From positions 32,513,516 through 32,577,515 of the forward strand of contig NC_052615.1 of the NCBI RefSeq assembly GCF_016545825.1: a stretch of DNA of 64,000 bases, in the 5' to 3' direction. Under the pieces are notes generated by a model. That model was given only the letters and a program-made list of their open reading frames with translations. It ran no database searches and was not told the origin of the DNA. This document shows positions 10,851 to 21,913 of this stretch, piece after piece. Each line of letters starts with the position of its first letter. The stretch's first letter is position 1. The stretch is from Eucalyptus grandis (taxonomy: Eukaryota > Streptophyta > Magnoliopsida > Myrtales > Myrtaceae). Position numbers and translations under genes: made by a program.

Positions 10851-11834
10851 TTGCCATGTCGGCGTCCGAGTAAAACCAGAATCGCTTCCTTCCTGTTCAT
10901 CAGAGCGAACGAGAGCAAAGGACTCCGCCGTCGTCGAGAAGAAAGGCTCGATCTCATCAACCTCGATTCATCCCTGGCGGAAGAAGCACTCTTCTCCCCT
11001 CGGGCTGTTCGCATCTCAGCTCGCGCAAGGTAATCGCTTTGTCCATCTCTCAGCAACGTGTCGTTTCAGTTGATTCTCTGCGCCTCTGTTGTCGGAATAA
11101 TCGGCTGAATTGGCGTGTGTTTTGGACTCTTCTTGTCGACTGGGGATGTGGGTGGCGAGGTTTTTTTTTTTTTTTTCCCTCTCTTTCGAATCGTTAATAC
11201 CTTTTAGTGTCGAACTTCGTCAGCCCAGGATTGATTTCATCGGAAAGGAAGAGCCTTTTGTTTCTGACTTTTGAAGTGACTAGCCCTATGGCCTGTCCGT
11301 CTGATTGTTCCTTTGCATCCTAATTCGGTGCCGATCGTTTGTTGAACTAGCATGGGTGGGTTTGCATGTGAATGCGCTAGATTTCTATTGCTCGCAAGAA
11401 TTGCCGAAGTTCGCTACTGGAATTAACCGATTGGGTCGCGCCACTCGGTTTTGTCATTTTTGTGCCCTCGCCAGGAGATGATTTTGTTTTCCCTGCGCTT
11501 AGCTGTCCTGTGGATGTGCCCAAAAGCAAGAATTTTTGCCCACTTTTCTTCATTTTTTGGGCCTTCGTCCGTTCGCACATTCCAGTCGCTACCGTTGGAA
11601 AAGCCTGGCATTGCTACGCTTTTAGGTTTTTGAACTATGCTTGTGCATTTATCAGCGAGATTTAAGTTCATTCTCGTTCATGGATGGCCGTGGCTTTAAT
11701 GGAAGTTAACTTGTTAAAAGGCTGCTTATGTGATGCTTCTTAATTTTTGCCTGATCATAAGATGGTTTTTGGATGTGGCCTTTGAAATGCGCTGAATTCT
11801 ATCGTGCATGATAATCTCAAGGTAGCACGACGAC

Positions 11835-12517
11835 ATGGGCGGTCATGGTGGTTTGAACATCCTTCCCCAGAAACGTTGGAATGTGTACAATTATGGGAAC
11901 AGAGAGAAGCCCGGAAAGATGAAGAGGCTGCCGTGAAATAGGAGCAGCTGAAGCGAGAGCAAGCGAGGAAGCGCAATGCTGAGTTTGTCTCAAGAAGCTT
12001 CGTGCTGCCCATGGCTTTGCTCCCGCCAGTCAACCTGAGGAAGCTCCTACTAGTCAGCCCGTGGAGCCAGCTGAGACGGACAAGAAGTATGGCCATATCA
12101 ATCTCTTTGAAGGAATTAAGATTTTCGACCCAGTTGAACTACCAAAAAATGGGGCAGGAGATGAAAGGGATGGATTCAAGAGGAAGAAGATGAAGAAAGA
12201 GGAGGTGCCGAAGGTGGTAACCGCTGAGGATGAGAAATATAGATTGGGAAATGGGATTGCTGCAAAGGGAGTTAAATTGCCATGGTATCTTGAGAAGCGG
12301 GGTGATCACGTTGATGGGGAGAAATTTGGGGATGAAGGGCCGTCGAGGGTTGAGGAGGAGCAGGGAAAGAAAAGTGGGAAGAAGACATTGGAGGAGCTCA
12401 GGGAGGAAGGGATGAAGAGAGAAAAGTAGGAGAAAGTAAGGGCAAGGTCGTTGATGCTAGAAGAGAGCCGCAAGGATGGAGCTTCTACTTAGGGACGAGG
12501 GTTTTCAGAGGAGGTGA
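11835..12517 (+). pseudogene. LENG1-like (Cir_N) pseudogene, copy A
   Basis: This is closely similar to the intact ORF at 62,616-63,299. A one-base loss after about 22 codons (GAGAAGCCCGG against GAGAAGGTCCGG) shifts the frame. AAAGAG has become AAATAG shortly after (about 11,936), another deletion lies near 11,988, and a further stop (AAGTAG) is near 12,425. The 5' leader with its intron (donor at 11,030, acceptor at 11,820-11,821) is preserved. The stretch 12,061-12,429 is still open and includes the HINLFEGIKIFDPVELPKN block. A LINE has entered the 3' flank. Confidence 0.9.
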
Positions 12518-12941
12518 CGCTGCAAATTTTGGTCATTTAGACTTTTGATCGTACTGCGCTCCCAAATGGCGAGTTCTCCCCTACCGTATGGGTAGTTCCC
12601 ATCTTCATCATCAACCCATGTAATCCTTCAATCTGCATATAGTGAAAAGCGTTAATCACCATTCACAATCACCCACCATGTTCAACCCCAATCCTCCCAT
12701 TACAGAGATATCCTAACACAATACCCCCCAAAATCAAAACCCTAATACCCATTTATCCCAATCCATACCCCTTCCTTTCTTCCCCAAATCCTCTGCTCGA
12801 AACCCATATTCTGATTCTGCTTAATCCTCACTCGAAACCTCTTCTGTTGACCGTCTACGTTGAGCTCTCTTCAATCGATACCCCTGCTACTTCCAAAGTT
12901 TGAGCTAGTAGTGCGACGCCCCTTGAATCTGGAGATAGAAC

Positions 12942-14100
12942 ATGGCATGCCACAATGAAGAAGAGAGGAGGGTCGCAGCACTCTGTAAAAGCCTTGGCAA
13001 CCTGTGGACGGAAGAGGATGTTGTTGAGATTCCAGGTGATATCTCTGAAGAGAAACTATCTGAAAGCCGAAAAACCCTATTTGGGAAATTTTATACTAAA
13101 CCAAATGCGCCCTTTAACGCTTTCTTTAATACAATGAAAAAAGTCTGGAAAGTAGATGATGTTACCTGTGCAGTACTTGAACCGGGGTATTATTCTTTCA
13201 ATTTTCAATCCGAAGCTAAGAAACAAAGAGTATTAGATCAGGGACCATGGTCCTTTTCTAGCAACCTACTCGTGCTAAAGCAATGTGATCCCGACACTCC
13301 TGATTTATGCTATGATTTCACATGCTGTGGTTTTTGGGTGCACTTCTATGGCCTTCCATATGGAAGAGTGAATTATGATGTCATTGGAACATTGCAGCAA
13401 AACTGGGAGAAGTGATCGAGGTTAAAATAGAAACAAAAGGAAATAGCAATTATAAATTTGGGAAGACAAGAGTCAAATTGAACCTGGAAATGCCTCTGAA
13501 AACAGGTGTTTTACTTAATCTGGAGAGAAAGAGACTATGGATTGAATTTAAGTACGAACGTCTTCCGCACTGTTGCTATACATGTGGAAAGATCGGGCAT
13601 TATGCCACTTTTTGCAGTGAGATTCCGTATGAACAAATAGGGTTGGCAGCAAACTTACCGGGAAGATATGGACATTGGCTAAGAGTGGAGGCTCGCGAAC
13701 TCGGTCCGTATGGGAAGATATTTTATGGTAAACAAGAGATCATATCGGAAGAAGTTGAGTATGTGTCCAAGACACCAATCCATGCAGCTCCTGAGTCTGA
13801 ATAGCATCGGCAAGAACAGAATCCAGATCAACCTGTACATCAGGAGAACAGACAACAACATCAGCAGATAGAGTTATTCATCAGGGAGGAAAGAGGACCA
13901 CAGAAGAGAGGAAGTAGCTGTATCGATGCTGAGTCTGCTATGGTATTATATGAGGAACAACTTAAGGAGGCAACTATGGATATGGAAGAGACACAATCAG
14001 GGGAAAAGGGGCTGCTCAAATCCAAATCCAAAAATTCTAAGTCCATAAATGGTAAAAAAGTCAAGCGTTTTTGCCCGTATGGTGCCCAATCGTCAAAAAC
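12942..14100 (+). pseudogene. LINE ORF1, gag-like RNA-binding protein, frameshifted
   Basis: Starting at ATG 12,942, the N-terminal part reads like the plant DUF4283 domain: residues near 60-150 include FNFQSEAKKQRVLDQGPWSF and the CGFWVHFYGLP region. A frameshift near 13,412 moves the ORF on to a zinc knuckle at about 13,570-13,620, CCYTCGKIGHYATFC, with the expected C-x2-C-x4-H-x4-C spacing. A stop at 13,802-13,804 is followed by a hydrophilic tail up to about 14,100. Such proteins coat LINE RNA. Confidence 0.85.
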
Positions 14101-14194
14101 TTAGCATATTGACAATACACAGCTAGTGAAAACTCCCATTCATGTGGCGGAGGAGTCAAATCAGTGGCTTTGGTGGCTAGGCCTAATAAGCCAC

Positions 14195-14268
14195 CGGGTT
14201 ATCCATGAAACTATTAAGTTGGAATTGTCAGCGGGTTATCCATGAAACTATTAAGTTGGAATTGTCAG
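14195..14268 (+). repeat. 37-bp perfect tandem duplication at the ORF2 start
   Basis: A 37-bp unit starting CGGGTTATCCATGAAACTAT occurs at 14,195-14,231 and again at 14,232-14,268 without a mismatch. It duplicates the candidate ORF2 initiation codon. As 37 is not a multiple of three, the two starts are in different frames. Confidence 0.95.
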
Positions 14269-17200
14269 GGGTTGGGCACACCCCTGACAATTCAGGCTTT
14301 GAGGGTCCTTGTGACCTAGGAAAGGCCCAGTGTTATCTTTTTAATGGAGACAAAAAATCAAGAACAAAAAGTGTAACGCATACGGAGAAGGCTGAGATAC
14401 CAAAACAGTTTTGTGGTAGATCCGATAGGTTCTACAGGGGGTTAGCTCTCTTTTGGGATGAGCAGGTGGAGTTACAAATAGACTCTTGGTCGAAAAATTA
14501 TATTACTGTCCAAGCTTACTCAAGGAAACACAGCAACAGATGCATATCACCTTTGTCCATGCTCTTAATGAATTCCATGAAAGAGTGTTGCTATGGGAGA
14601 CTCTATTCAGACTCAGCACCAGACACCACTTACCTTGGCTTTGCTTGGGGGACTTCAACGAAATACTTTACCATTGGGAGAAAATGGGTAAGAAGAGGGC
14701 TGAAACTTACAGGCTCACAGCTTTCAGGGACTTTCTGCTCCAATACTCGCTAATGGACCTGGAGAGCAAGGGCTGCGCCTTCACCTGGAAAAACAACAGA
14801 ACAGGGGAGCAATTAGTCAAGAAATGACTGGATAAAGCGCTATGTGATATAGAATGGAGGATCGCATTTCCTAATGCTGATTGTTCAGCACTTCCAGCCA
14901 TTGGGTCGGACCACAGTCCGCTTCTACCCTCATTTAACTGGAGAATGAAGAGGAAAAAGAGGGCCTTTAAATATGAGGCATTCTGGTCGGAAAATGAGGA
15001 ATGTGGGAAACTCGTCAACAAAACATGGGCTGATTTGGAATCCCAAAATTTGAATATGGTGAAGAACTACAGAAAGTGGCACAAATGTTAGAGAGTTAGA
15101 GTAAGAAAAGCCTTGGCAATGCAAAAATTAGAATCAATGAGCTGAAGAATGAGTTACAAAGAATAACAAATGACCCTCATATGGACAAAGAAAGCGAAAC
15201 AGCAAAAAGCATCACTCAGGAAATTGAAAAACTATGGAGACATGAGGAGATGTATTGGGGTATGCGCTCTAGAATCATGTGGCTAAAATGGGGAGACAGA
15301 AACACAAAGTCTTTTCACGCGACCACGATTCAGAGGAGAGCTAAAAACAGAATTACCTTGCTCAAAAATGGTGCGGATGAATGGGTGAAGGAGGAGCAGG
15401 CCTTGAAGGACACCATTGCATTATATTTCAGTGACTTATACCAATTAGTGGGGCAGCATCACCTACAACCTATCATTCAACAAATTCCACCATTAGTGGA
15501 TGGGCATATGAATCAAAAAATTGGTAGAACCAGTCACTATGGAGGAAATTACAGCAGCAATGCAATAGCTAGGGGCATCCAAGGCTCCTGGGCCAAATGG
15601 GTTGAACGGACTATTCTATCGCAGCCATTGGACAACCATAAGCAAAGACATATTCAGGGAGGTGCAGAATTTTTTTGAGACAGGTTACCTAAACCCTGAT
15701 ATAAACAGAACCCAAATTACACTCATTCCCAAAACCCCCAACCCTGAAAAGCTTGAACAATTCCGGCCAATTATCCTATGCAACTTCGCTTATAAAATAA
15801 TATCCAAGGTGATGACAAATAGACTAAAGCCCATGCTACCAAGCATCATAGCAGAAGAACAGAGTGCTTTTGTAGGGGGAAGACAGATTCAAGACAATAT
15901 TCTTATTGTGCAAGAAGTTCTCCACAAGCTGCGAACTCGGGAGAGGAAACGTAAATTCCAAGCGGTGCTAAAGGTAGATATACAAAAGGCCTACGACCGA
16001 ATAGAATGAGATTTTCTTCAAGCATGTTTAATTCAGATGGGTTTCTGCGAGAAGTGGGTGCAATGGGTGATGCAATGCGTGTCTACCGTCTCATTCAGCA
16101 TTAATTTTAATGGCGAGCCTCAACTTTTCTTCAAGCCTACACGAGGGATCCGCCAATGTGATCCTTTATCCCCTTACCTATTCATCCTAGTAGCTAATGT
16201 CCTCTCCCATTTGATGAAAAAAGCAGTAGAAGATGGCACAATTTAGGGAATTCAACTAAATAGTGGCTGCCCTATCTTATCTCATTTGCTGTTTGCGGAT
16301 GATTCAATCTTTTTCTTACATGGTTCTATAGTGGAATGTCAAAATTTGGTAGAAATATTACACCAATATTGCTTCGTATCAGGACAGGCTGTTAATCTAA
16401 ACAAATCAGGCATTTATTTCATCAAGGGTTACCCTATAAGCTTAAGAAAGAATATGACAGTAGTGTTGAGGGTCCCTAAGATAGACAAAATAGGGAAATA
16501 CCTAGGTATTCCTTCAGATTGGGGAGGATCCAAGAAAGATGTTTTTGCCTAGATTTTGGCTAGAGTGAATAAGAAGTTAGAAAGCTGGAAGGAAAATCTA
16601 TTGTCTAAAGTAGGGAAAGAGATTTTAATTAAATCGGTGGTGCATGCTATTCCACAATACACCATGTCTATTTTCAAAATCCCGATATCCATATGCAAAG
16701 CAATTGAGAAGAAAATCACAAATTTTTGGTGGAAGAATGGGAAGAAATTTGCTGGGATTCATTGGAAGAAATGAGAGATGTTAAAACTCAGAAAAGATGA
16801 AGGAGGGCTTGGCTTCAAAAATTTGATAGTTTTCAATGAGGCTATACTAGGAAAGCAGGCTTGGTGTATTGCACATCAACCTAAATCTTTGTTGAGTAGA
16901 CTATTGAAGGGTTTATATTACCCAAATTGTGAATTCTTGAAAGCTGGGAATGGTTCAAGACCCTCATGGGGATGGAGAAGCATTATCATTAAAGGGACTC
17001 TATATACCCGAATTTTATGTGGTACGTTGGAAATGGGCAGAAAATTTTGGTGCGGGAAGATAGATGGCTGAGAAGTGGACCAATTGGAGGCCCGACTACA
17101 AGAGATGAACTTGAGAGAGTAGAGGGACTTATGGAGCAGGGGAAGAGTACCATTGATTCGCATGCTGTTTGATGAACAAAGGGTGAAAGAAGTCCTTGCT

Positions 17201-18402
17201 ACTCCTATTGGGTTACCCACAGCAGAAGATCAACTTGTATGGACACAAGGTAAATCAGGGTTATATTAAGTAAAGAGTGGCTACTTTACCACAAGGGGTC
17301 GCACAGCAAAATCACCTCAAGGAACAGCAACATCATCCCACCAGACAAAGCCAGAACTATGGAAACACATCTGGCATTCTGGAACTCTACCTAAAGTCAA
17401 GCAATTTCTATGGAACGCATGCCAAAACACACTACCTACAATGGACAATCTAAACCGAAGGAAAATAGTACCTACACCATTTTGTCCTGTGTGTCATCAG
17501 GAAGCTGAGACAATCGAACACACCTTGTTGTTATGCCCCTGGACAGGGCAAATATGGAAAGACGACTTGCTGCAAATCAAGATAAACAGGGTTAGATTAA
17601 CCAGATTTGATGAATGGTTGCATATCCAAAAAGAAGACCCTCAATGCACATCAAAATTTAACCAGATTGCAACTACCTTGTGGTGTATATGGCAAGATCG
17701 AAACCAGCACATCTTCGAGAACAAACCCCTTCATCCGAAACAGACCCTATACAGAGCAGCAACATTACAAACTAACTTCGACACCTGCAACAAAAGTGCA
17801 GAAAAGACGCAACAGCAAGCGGCTAACCTGATTCGGTGGCAACCCCCGCCAGAGGGCTCTCTCCGCGTCAACATCGACGCTTCCTTTACCAAAGATGAAG
17901 CAGGGACATCGGGCCTAGAAGGAGCAACCAAGAGACGGGAAGAAAACAGGGGACGCACAGCAAACAAAGCAGCCATAGCCTGCCTGTGCAGGGACTCGCG
18001 GGGACGCTTACTTGATGGATTCTCGAAGATGGTGGAGGCTGATTCGGCCGAACAAGTGGAAGCCCTCTCTCAGCTGGAAACCCTAACTTTTCTATCTAAC
18101 CGCACGATTGGAAGACTTCAACTCCACTCAGATTGTCAGAACCTCGTGCGTGCAGTTCTCTTCGCCGAAGACTTCAGTTGGAAGCTGCAACCGATTGTGG
18201 ACCGGATCAAGGAAGCTTTAAAAGCATTTCAGGGCCTTTCTTTGGCCCATTGTAGTAGAGAGGCCAACAAGCAAGCGAACTGGATTGCGAAAGCCCAAAG
18301 AGAGAATATCCTTCCGACTAATTGGGTAATTTATCCTCCGACAGCCTTATTAGATTTATTATGTGATGATGTTCTTGATGTAATCGCTCCGAACTTTCGT
18401 CC
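14204..18402 (+). pseudogene. LINE ORF2: endonuclease, reverse transcriptase, RNase H (disrupted)
   Basis: The ORF begins at MKLLSWNCQ, the start of an apurinic-type endonuclease; CLGDFNEIL lies near 14,640-14,670. Reverse transcriptase blocks follow: FRPIILCNFAYKIISK (about 15,760), AFVGGRQIQDNILI (about 15,870), VDIQKAYDRIE (about 15,975) and the catalytic FADD (about 16,293). A zinc-binding RVT region (ending ANCQN..., then CPVCHQEAETIEHTLLLCPW) is at 17,400-17,545. The C-terminal RNase H shows VNIDASF (about 17,868) and HSDCQNLVRA (about 18,127). Stops occur near 14,825, 16,007, 16,244, 16,550 and 16,772, and a 37-bp tandem duplication sits at the start. Confidence 0.9.
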
Positions 18403-18413
18403 AAAAAAAAAAA

Positions 18414-18784
18414 GACTTTTGATCATACTTATATGTAGACCTTGCCTTATGGCTGATTGGGAGGGCCTGGACCGTGCTATTGGTTTGGCAAGATTTGGAT
18501 TCTAAGGTCCAGTTTTCGGAGGTTTCTGCCTTCCCTGTGCAGTTTTCCAATCTACATTTGCCTTGCGAAATAGGCTCCCTCCCATAGAGATATGAACGCT
18601 TCACTTCAGATTCTCTTCGAGAAAGAATGGACTAGTTCGCCTGTCCTTTTCAAATCCCGGAGACAATCAACGGATAATCACAGCTTGTAAATGTCTATTC
18701 CTTTTCGTTTTGGCTTTCTCGGTCATTATTGCATTATGTTGGAATGATATCACTTTGATCCTTCTGCAAGTTACTCCAGTTCAT
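18414..18784 (+). other. 3' flank of LENG1 copy A, displaced by the LINE
   Basis: From the second target duplication the sequence realigns with 63,325-63,680 downstream of the intact LENG1-like gene. Homology stops at about 18,784, just after CTGCAAGTTACTCCAGTTCAT, which marks the right edge of this duplicated block. Confidence 0.8.
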
Positions 18785-20950
18785 AAACCACTTAATTTCC
18801 CATATTGTTAGACTGAAATTCTAAAGTGCTGGAGAAAGTAATACTGCGAGCTTGACTTTCCACTCCGCATGTCCTACAGGGCATGAGAGATGAAGCACGC
18901 AGACAATCAAGTATGCCAGAAAGTATAACTAGATACTTAAGTTCCCAAAGAAAAAAAAACTTAAGGCTAAATTTTCCAAAGAAAAGTTCATCAGCATGAA
19001 TCACAAGAAGTTCATCCAACTTCCATTCTCACCGGAATTCTATCTGGGTACTTATCCCTTATCCTGGCAGCCTCCGCCCGACTCTTCTCTGGGTTTACAG
19101 GACAGTTTTATTAATTAACACGTTCAGAATCGAAGCTTTAGCAACAAAATAACCACAAAAGCGAATTGCTACTCAAGGAAGAGTAAAACGCACCAAGGTC
19201 ATGCTCTTGCTTGAAGTAACCCTTAGCCATTCGACCTACTACCATAGCCCCAAAAGCCAAAACTGATAAAATCGAGCATAACATATGAAAAAGAAGTAAT
19301 GATAACAACAACAGAGCCCTTCAATTTATCACCCCATCCCTCCACGCCATATATCTAGAGGGTAGTTCAACTTAGCAGTACAGTCAAATTCAGGAGGTGC
19401 TGCTAACTTCCTAACCCAAAAGGGAGAAGAACAAAATTGAAAAAAAGAATTAATAATTAAAAAAGCTCAAAACTTTATCTCCTACTCACGTCCTTGAGAA
19501 CAGAATTTACCGATGATCGGACATACAAAGAATTAAAAACACAGAAAAAGGGAAAAGTAACCCAGGATTCTGCAAATTCTAGCATGAGCACCGTCGGAGA
19601 CAAAGCACCAATATGAACAACGATCGATTCCCAATACAAAGACTTGAACTTTATTACGTTCCGACCTATTGGGTAATCGTACCGAAGCATGAGTTCCCAA
19701 GCGGATGAAGAATCGAGCGGCAAGAAGTCGATGATCGTACCTTGTTGAGTGACGGAAAAGGGGGTTCGGTCGAGAGAGAGAGAGAAAAAAAAAAGAGAGC
19801 TTTTTTTGGGGAGAGAAATCTTGTGAAACCCATGGGAATCAGTTGGAGAAGATAACGAGGATACGAGGCAGCCTTTTGGCTTTGTGTATTTCCAGTAATT
19901 TCCAACTACTCCATTATCAATGCCCATCTTTAATAATAACGCTTTTTCGTGAAACTGAAAATTTATAAATAAATAAATAAATAAGAAGTGACGACGACGA
20001 TGACAAATGATACAACCCCTCTTCGATAGTCAACCTTCTTCCTTTTCTAAAATGGTTCTGGCTCGGTTTTCTGTCTTATTTCAAATTATTTTCCGTTTAA
20101 ACCCTAGATACGATTTTCGAACAAGTTTTTCCCTAATCAAATTAGATTGGTATTGTGTTTTTTTATGACCTACCAAATTTAGCAAGATTTCACTCAAAGA
20201 TATCAAACATATGATATGTTTTCGGCATGTCGAATATCAATCAAAATTTATTCTGTGAATTATTATGCCTTGGAAAAATTAGAAAGACAACATTTGATCA
20301 TCGAAAGGATGAACAAATGGGTATGAAAATATGTCATAGCACTGATTGAACTAAAAAATTAATAAAACATTATAAATTTTGAGTTCTAACTAGCCTCATT
20401 GGTCTTGGCTTGGTACCTACACATGCCGTGTAAAACACAATTTGACATAGGGAAACTGAGACTTTGACCAACGTTTGTGCCATTATGCACTCACTCAATC
20501 ATTCGAGACATGTTCGTCATCCCTGTAATAGAAGTAGCTAGACCTAGCTCTAAGTTTGACAATGATGTAAGATTGACACGATTACTTAAAGTCTCTCCCC
20601 GTTGCACAAAAAGTCTATTAAACTTTGGATTTGCAGCCTTTCAAAAGGTGAAACTGCGAAATGCCGGGTCATGAATGCAGACCGAGGCCCACCCCTCTTC
20701 ATTATTTGGTTTGTGAGGGAATGATGCAGAACTACTCTGCAGTGGCCAAGATAAGTCTCATTTGGCTTTAAAAAAAACGATTAACTTTAAGTAGGCATAC
20801 TCGATAGCCGGGAACTGATTAGACGCCCGTCGTCAACATGACTTGATATACTCTCATGGGGCTTCTTCAATGACATAGTCCGAAAGTTATGCTCTGTTTT
20901 GATCTTTGGTCTCTTGATTTTCGTTGGCTGTTTAGAAGTTGCAGATTGAG
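18785..20950. other. unassigned spacer, no supported gene
   Basis: There is no matching sequence elsewhere in the window. On the minus strand an open stretch at 19,475-19,927 contains a CT-rich leader-like segment (about 19,770-19,800) and a possible donor near 19,741. It could be the 5' leader of a decayed gene, but I recognise no protein. An (AAAT)n run lies near 19,970. The remainder is AT-rich and non-coding. Confidence 0.4.
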
Positions 20951-21028
20951 GTCCGATTGCTTGGAGATTAGCTAATAAATTGAGCTAGGGTTGATTCTCT
21001 TTTGTGGGTGGAAGAGAGATTTGTTTAG

Positions 21029-21373
21029 CACCATAGTTCAGCAGCCTTCAGTTCTAGTGGCGAGCGAATAGGGACAAACATATCACCAGATCAAGAGCCT
21101 GGATCATCAACAGATCATGAGAAAAACTTTGAAGCAGGTGCTAAGAGTGACTCTTGTTGGCCCGAGATCTCATGGCGACAAGAAATTCGAAGACCTTTGC
21201 AAAAACATAAAGGATCTTCTGAAGAGACTGCCCTCGTGATTTTCATTATTTCATTAGCTAGGTTAGCATGTAGGTTGGAAGATGAATGTTGCTTTTTGAT
21301 CCTGATTCTAATGCTATTGGTAATGCTAACTCCTCCTCCTATATTAGGGCGCAAATCAGATCTACTAGTCTGA
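21029..21373 (+). CDS. conserved short ORF with C-terminal hydrophobic segment, copy A (partial)
   Basis: The reading frame from 21,029 (after a possible acceptor TTTAG) to TGA at 21,371-21,373 has no internal stop and encodes about 114 residues. An acidic, serine-rich half (TNISPDQEPGSSTD) is followed by a basic middle and a hydrophobic stretch (FLILILMLLVMLTPPPILG) near the C terminus. The same frame is open in the paralogue at 49,651-49,995. No ATG begins the frame, so it may be a terminal exon of a tail-anchored protein, or a remnant of one. I do not recognise the family. Confidence 0.4.
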   Translation, partial: HHSSAAFSSSGERIGTNISPDQEPGSSTDHEKNFEAGAKSDSCWPEISWRQEIRRPLQKHKGSSEETALVIFIISLARLACRLEDECCFLILILMLLVMLTPPPILGRKSDLLV

Positions 21374-21913
21374 CATTAATCGCAACTTCCATGCTCAAGA
21401 GTCATCATGTTCCTACCTCGGTAATATTACTTCTATACATCAGCAAGAGATATGTGTCACAGTCCGAAAGAAAGCATGTCCAAGAGGTTTCATTGATCGG
21501 CCCGTGATATATGCCTATTAACTCTTTTTGCAATGCTCGTCATTACAACGGTTGAAATTTAATCAAATAGACTCAGAGAAGAAAACACACGAGAATTGTT
21601 GCTGTAACTCTCGTTACTTTATTCATCAGAACATAAGCCTATTAAATAGGCAGACATCCAAACCACTTAGCAAGAAAATAGCTACAGAACAACAACAAAG
21701 ACCCACTAACATACCCCACTAACCAGAACATGTGCAGAAATAAACTCCTTAAAACAAGCCACTTCCTATTGACTAAGACTCCACTATTACATTATTGAAG
21801 ACAAGTAAAAACTTCAACAACGACTAGTAACCATTCCTCAAACATCATTCAAATCATCACCGGGATGAAAAAAGAAACATGTAAAAACTCCTAGGCTGGT
21901 TCAAGCTTCCTCC

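Larger units (their letters stand above)
12556..18413 (+). mobile_element. L1-type LINE, near full length, with poly(A) and 16-bp target duplication
   Basis: The element is bounded by GACTTTTGATCGTACT at 12,540-12,555 and the one-mismatch copy GACTTTTGATCATACT at 18,414-18,429. The intact paralogue near 63,325 has a single copy. The tail at 18,403-18,413 is poly(A). The layout is a 5' untranslated region of about 390 bp, ORF1 with a CCHC knuckle, and ORF2 with endonuclease, reverse transcriptase and C-terminal RNase H. Both ORFs are broken by frameshifts and stops, so it is not autonomous now. It inserted in the same orientation as the LENG1 pseudogene. Confidence 0.95.

Noticed and set aside
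10828..11073. Short ORFs upstream of LENG1 copy A
   Set aside because: They lie in the untranslated leader and across its intron donor; the equivalent frames in copy B are not conserved.
19475..19927. 150-codon minus-strand ORF
   Set aside because: It runs through a CT-rich leader-like stretch and a possible splice donor, has no recognisable domain, and no paralogue to test conservation.
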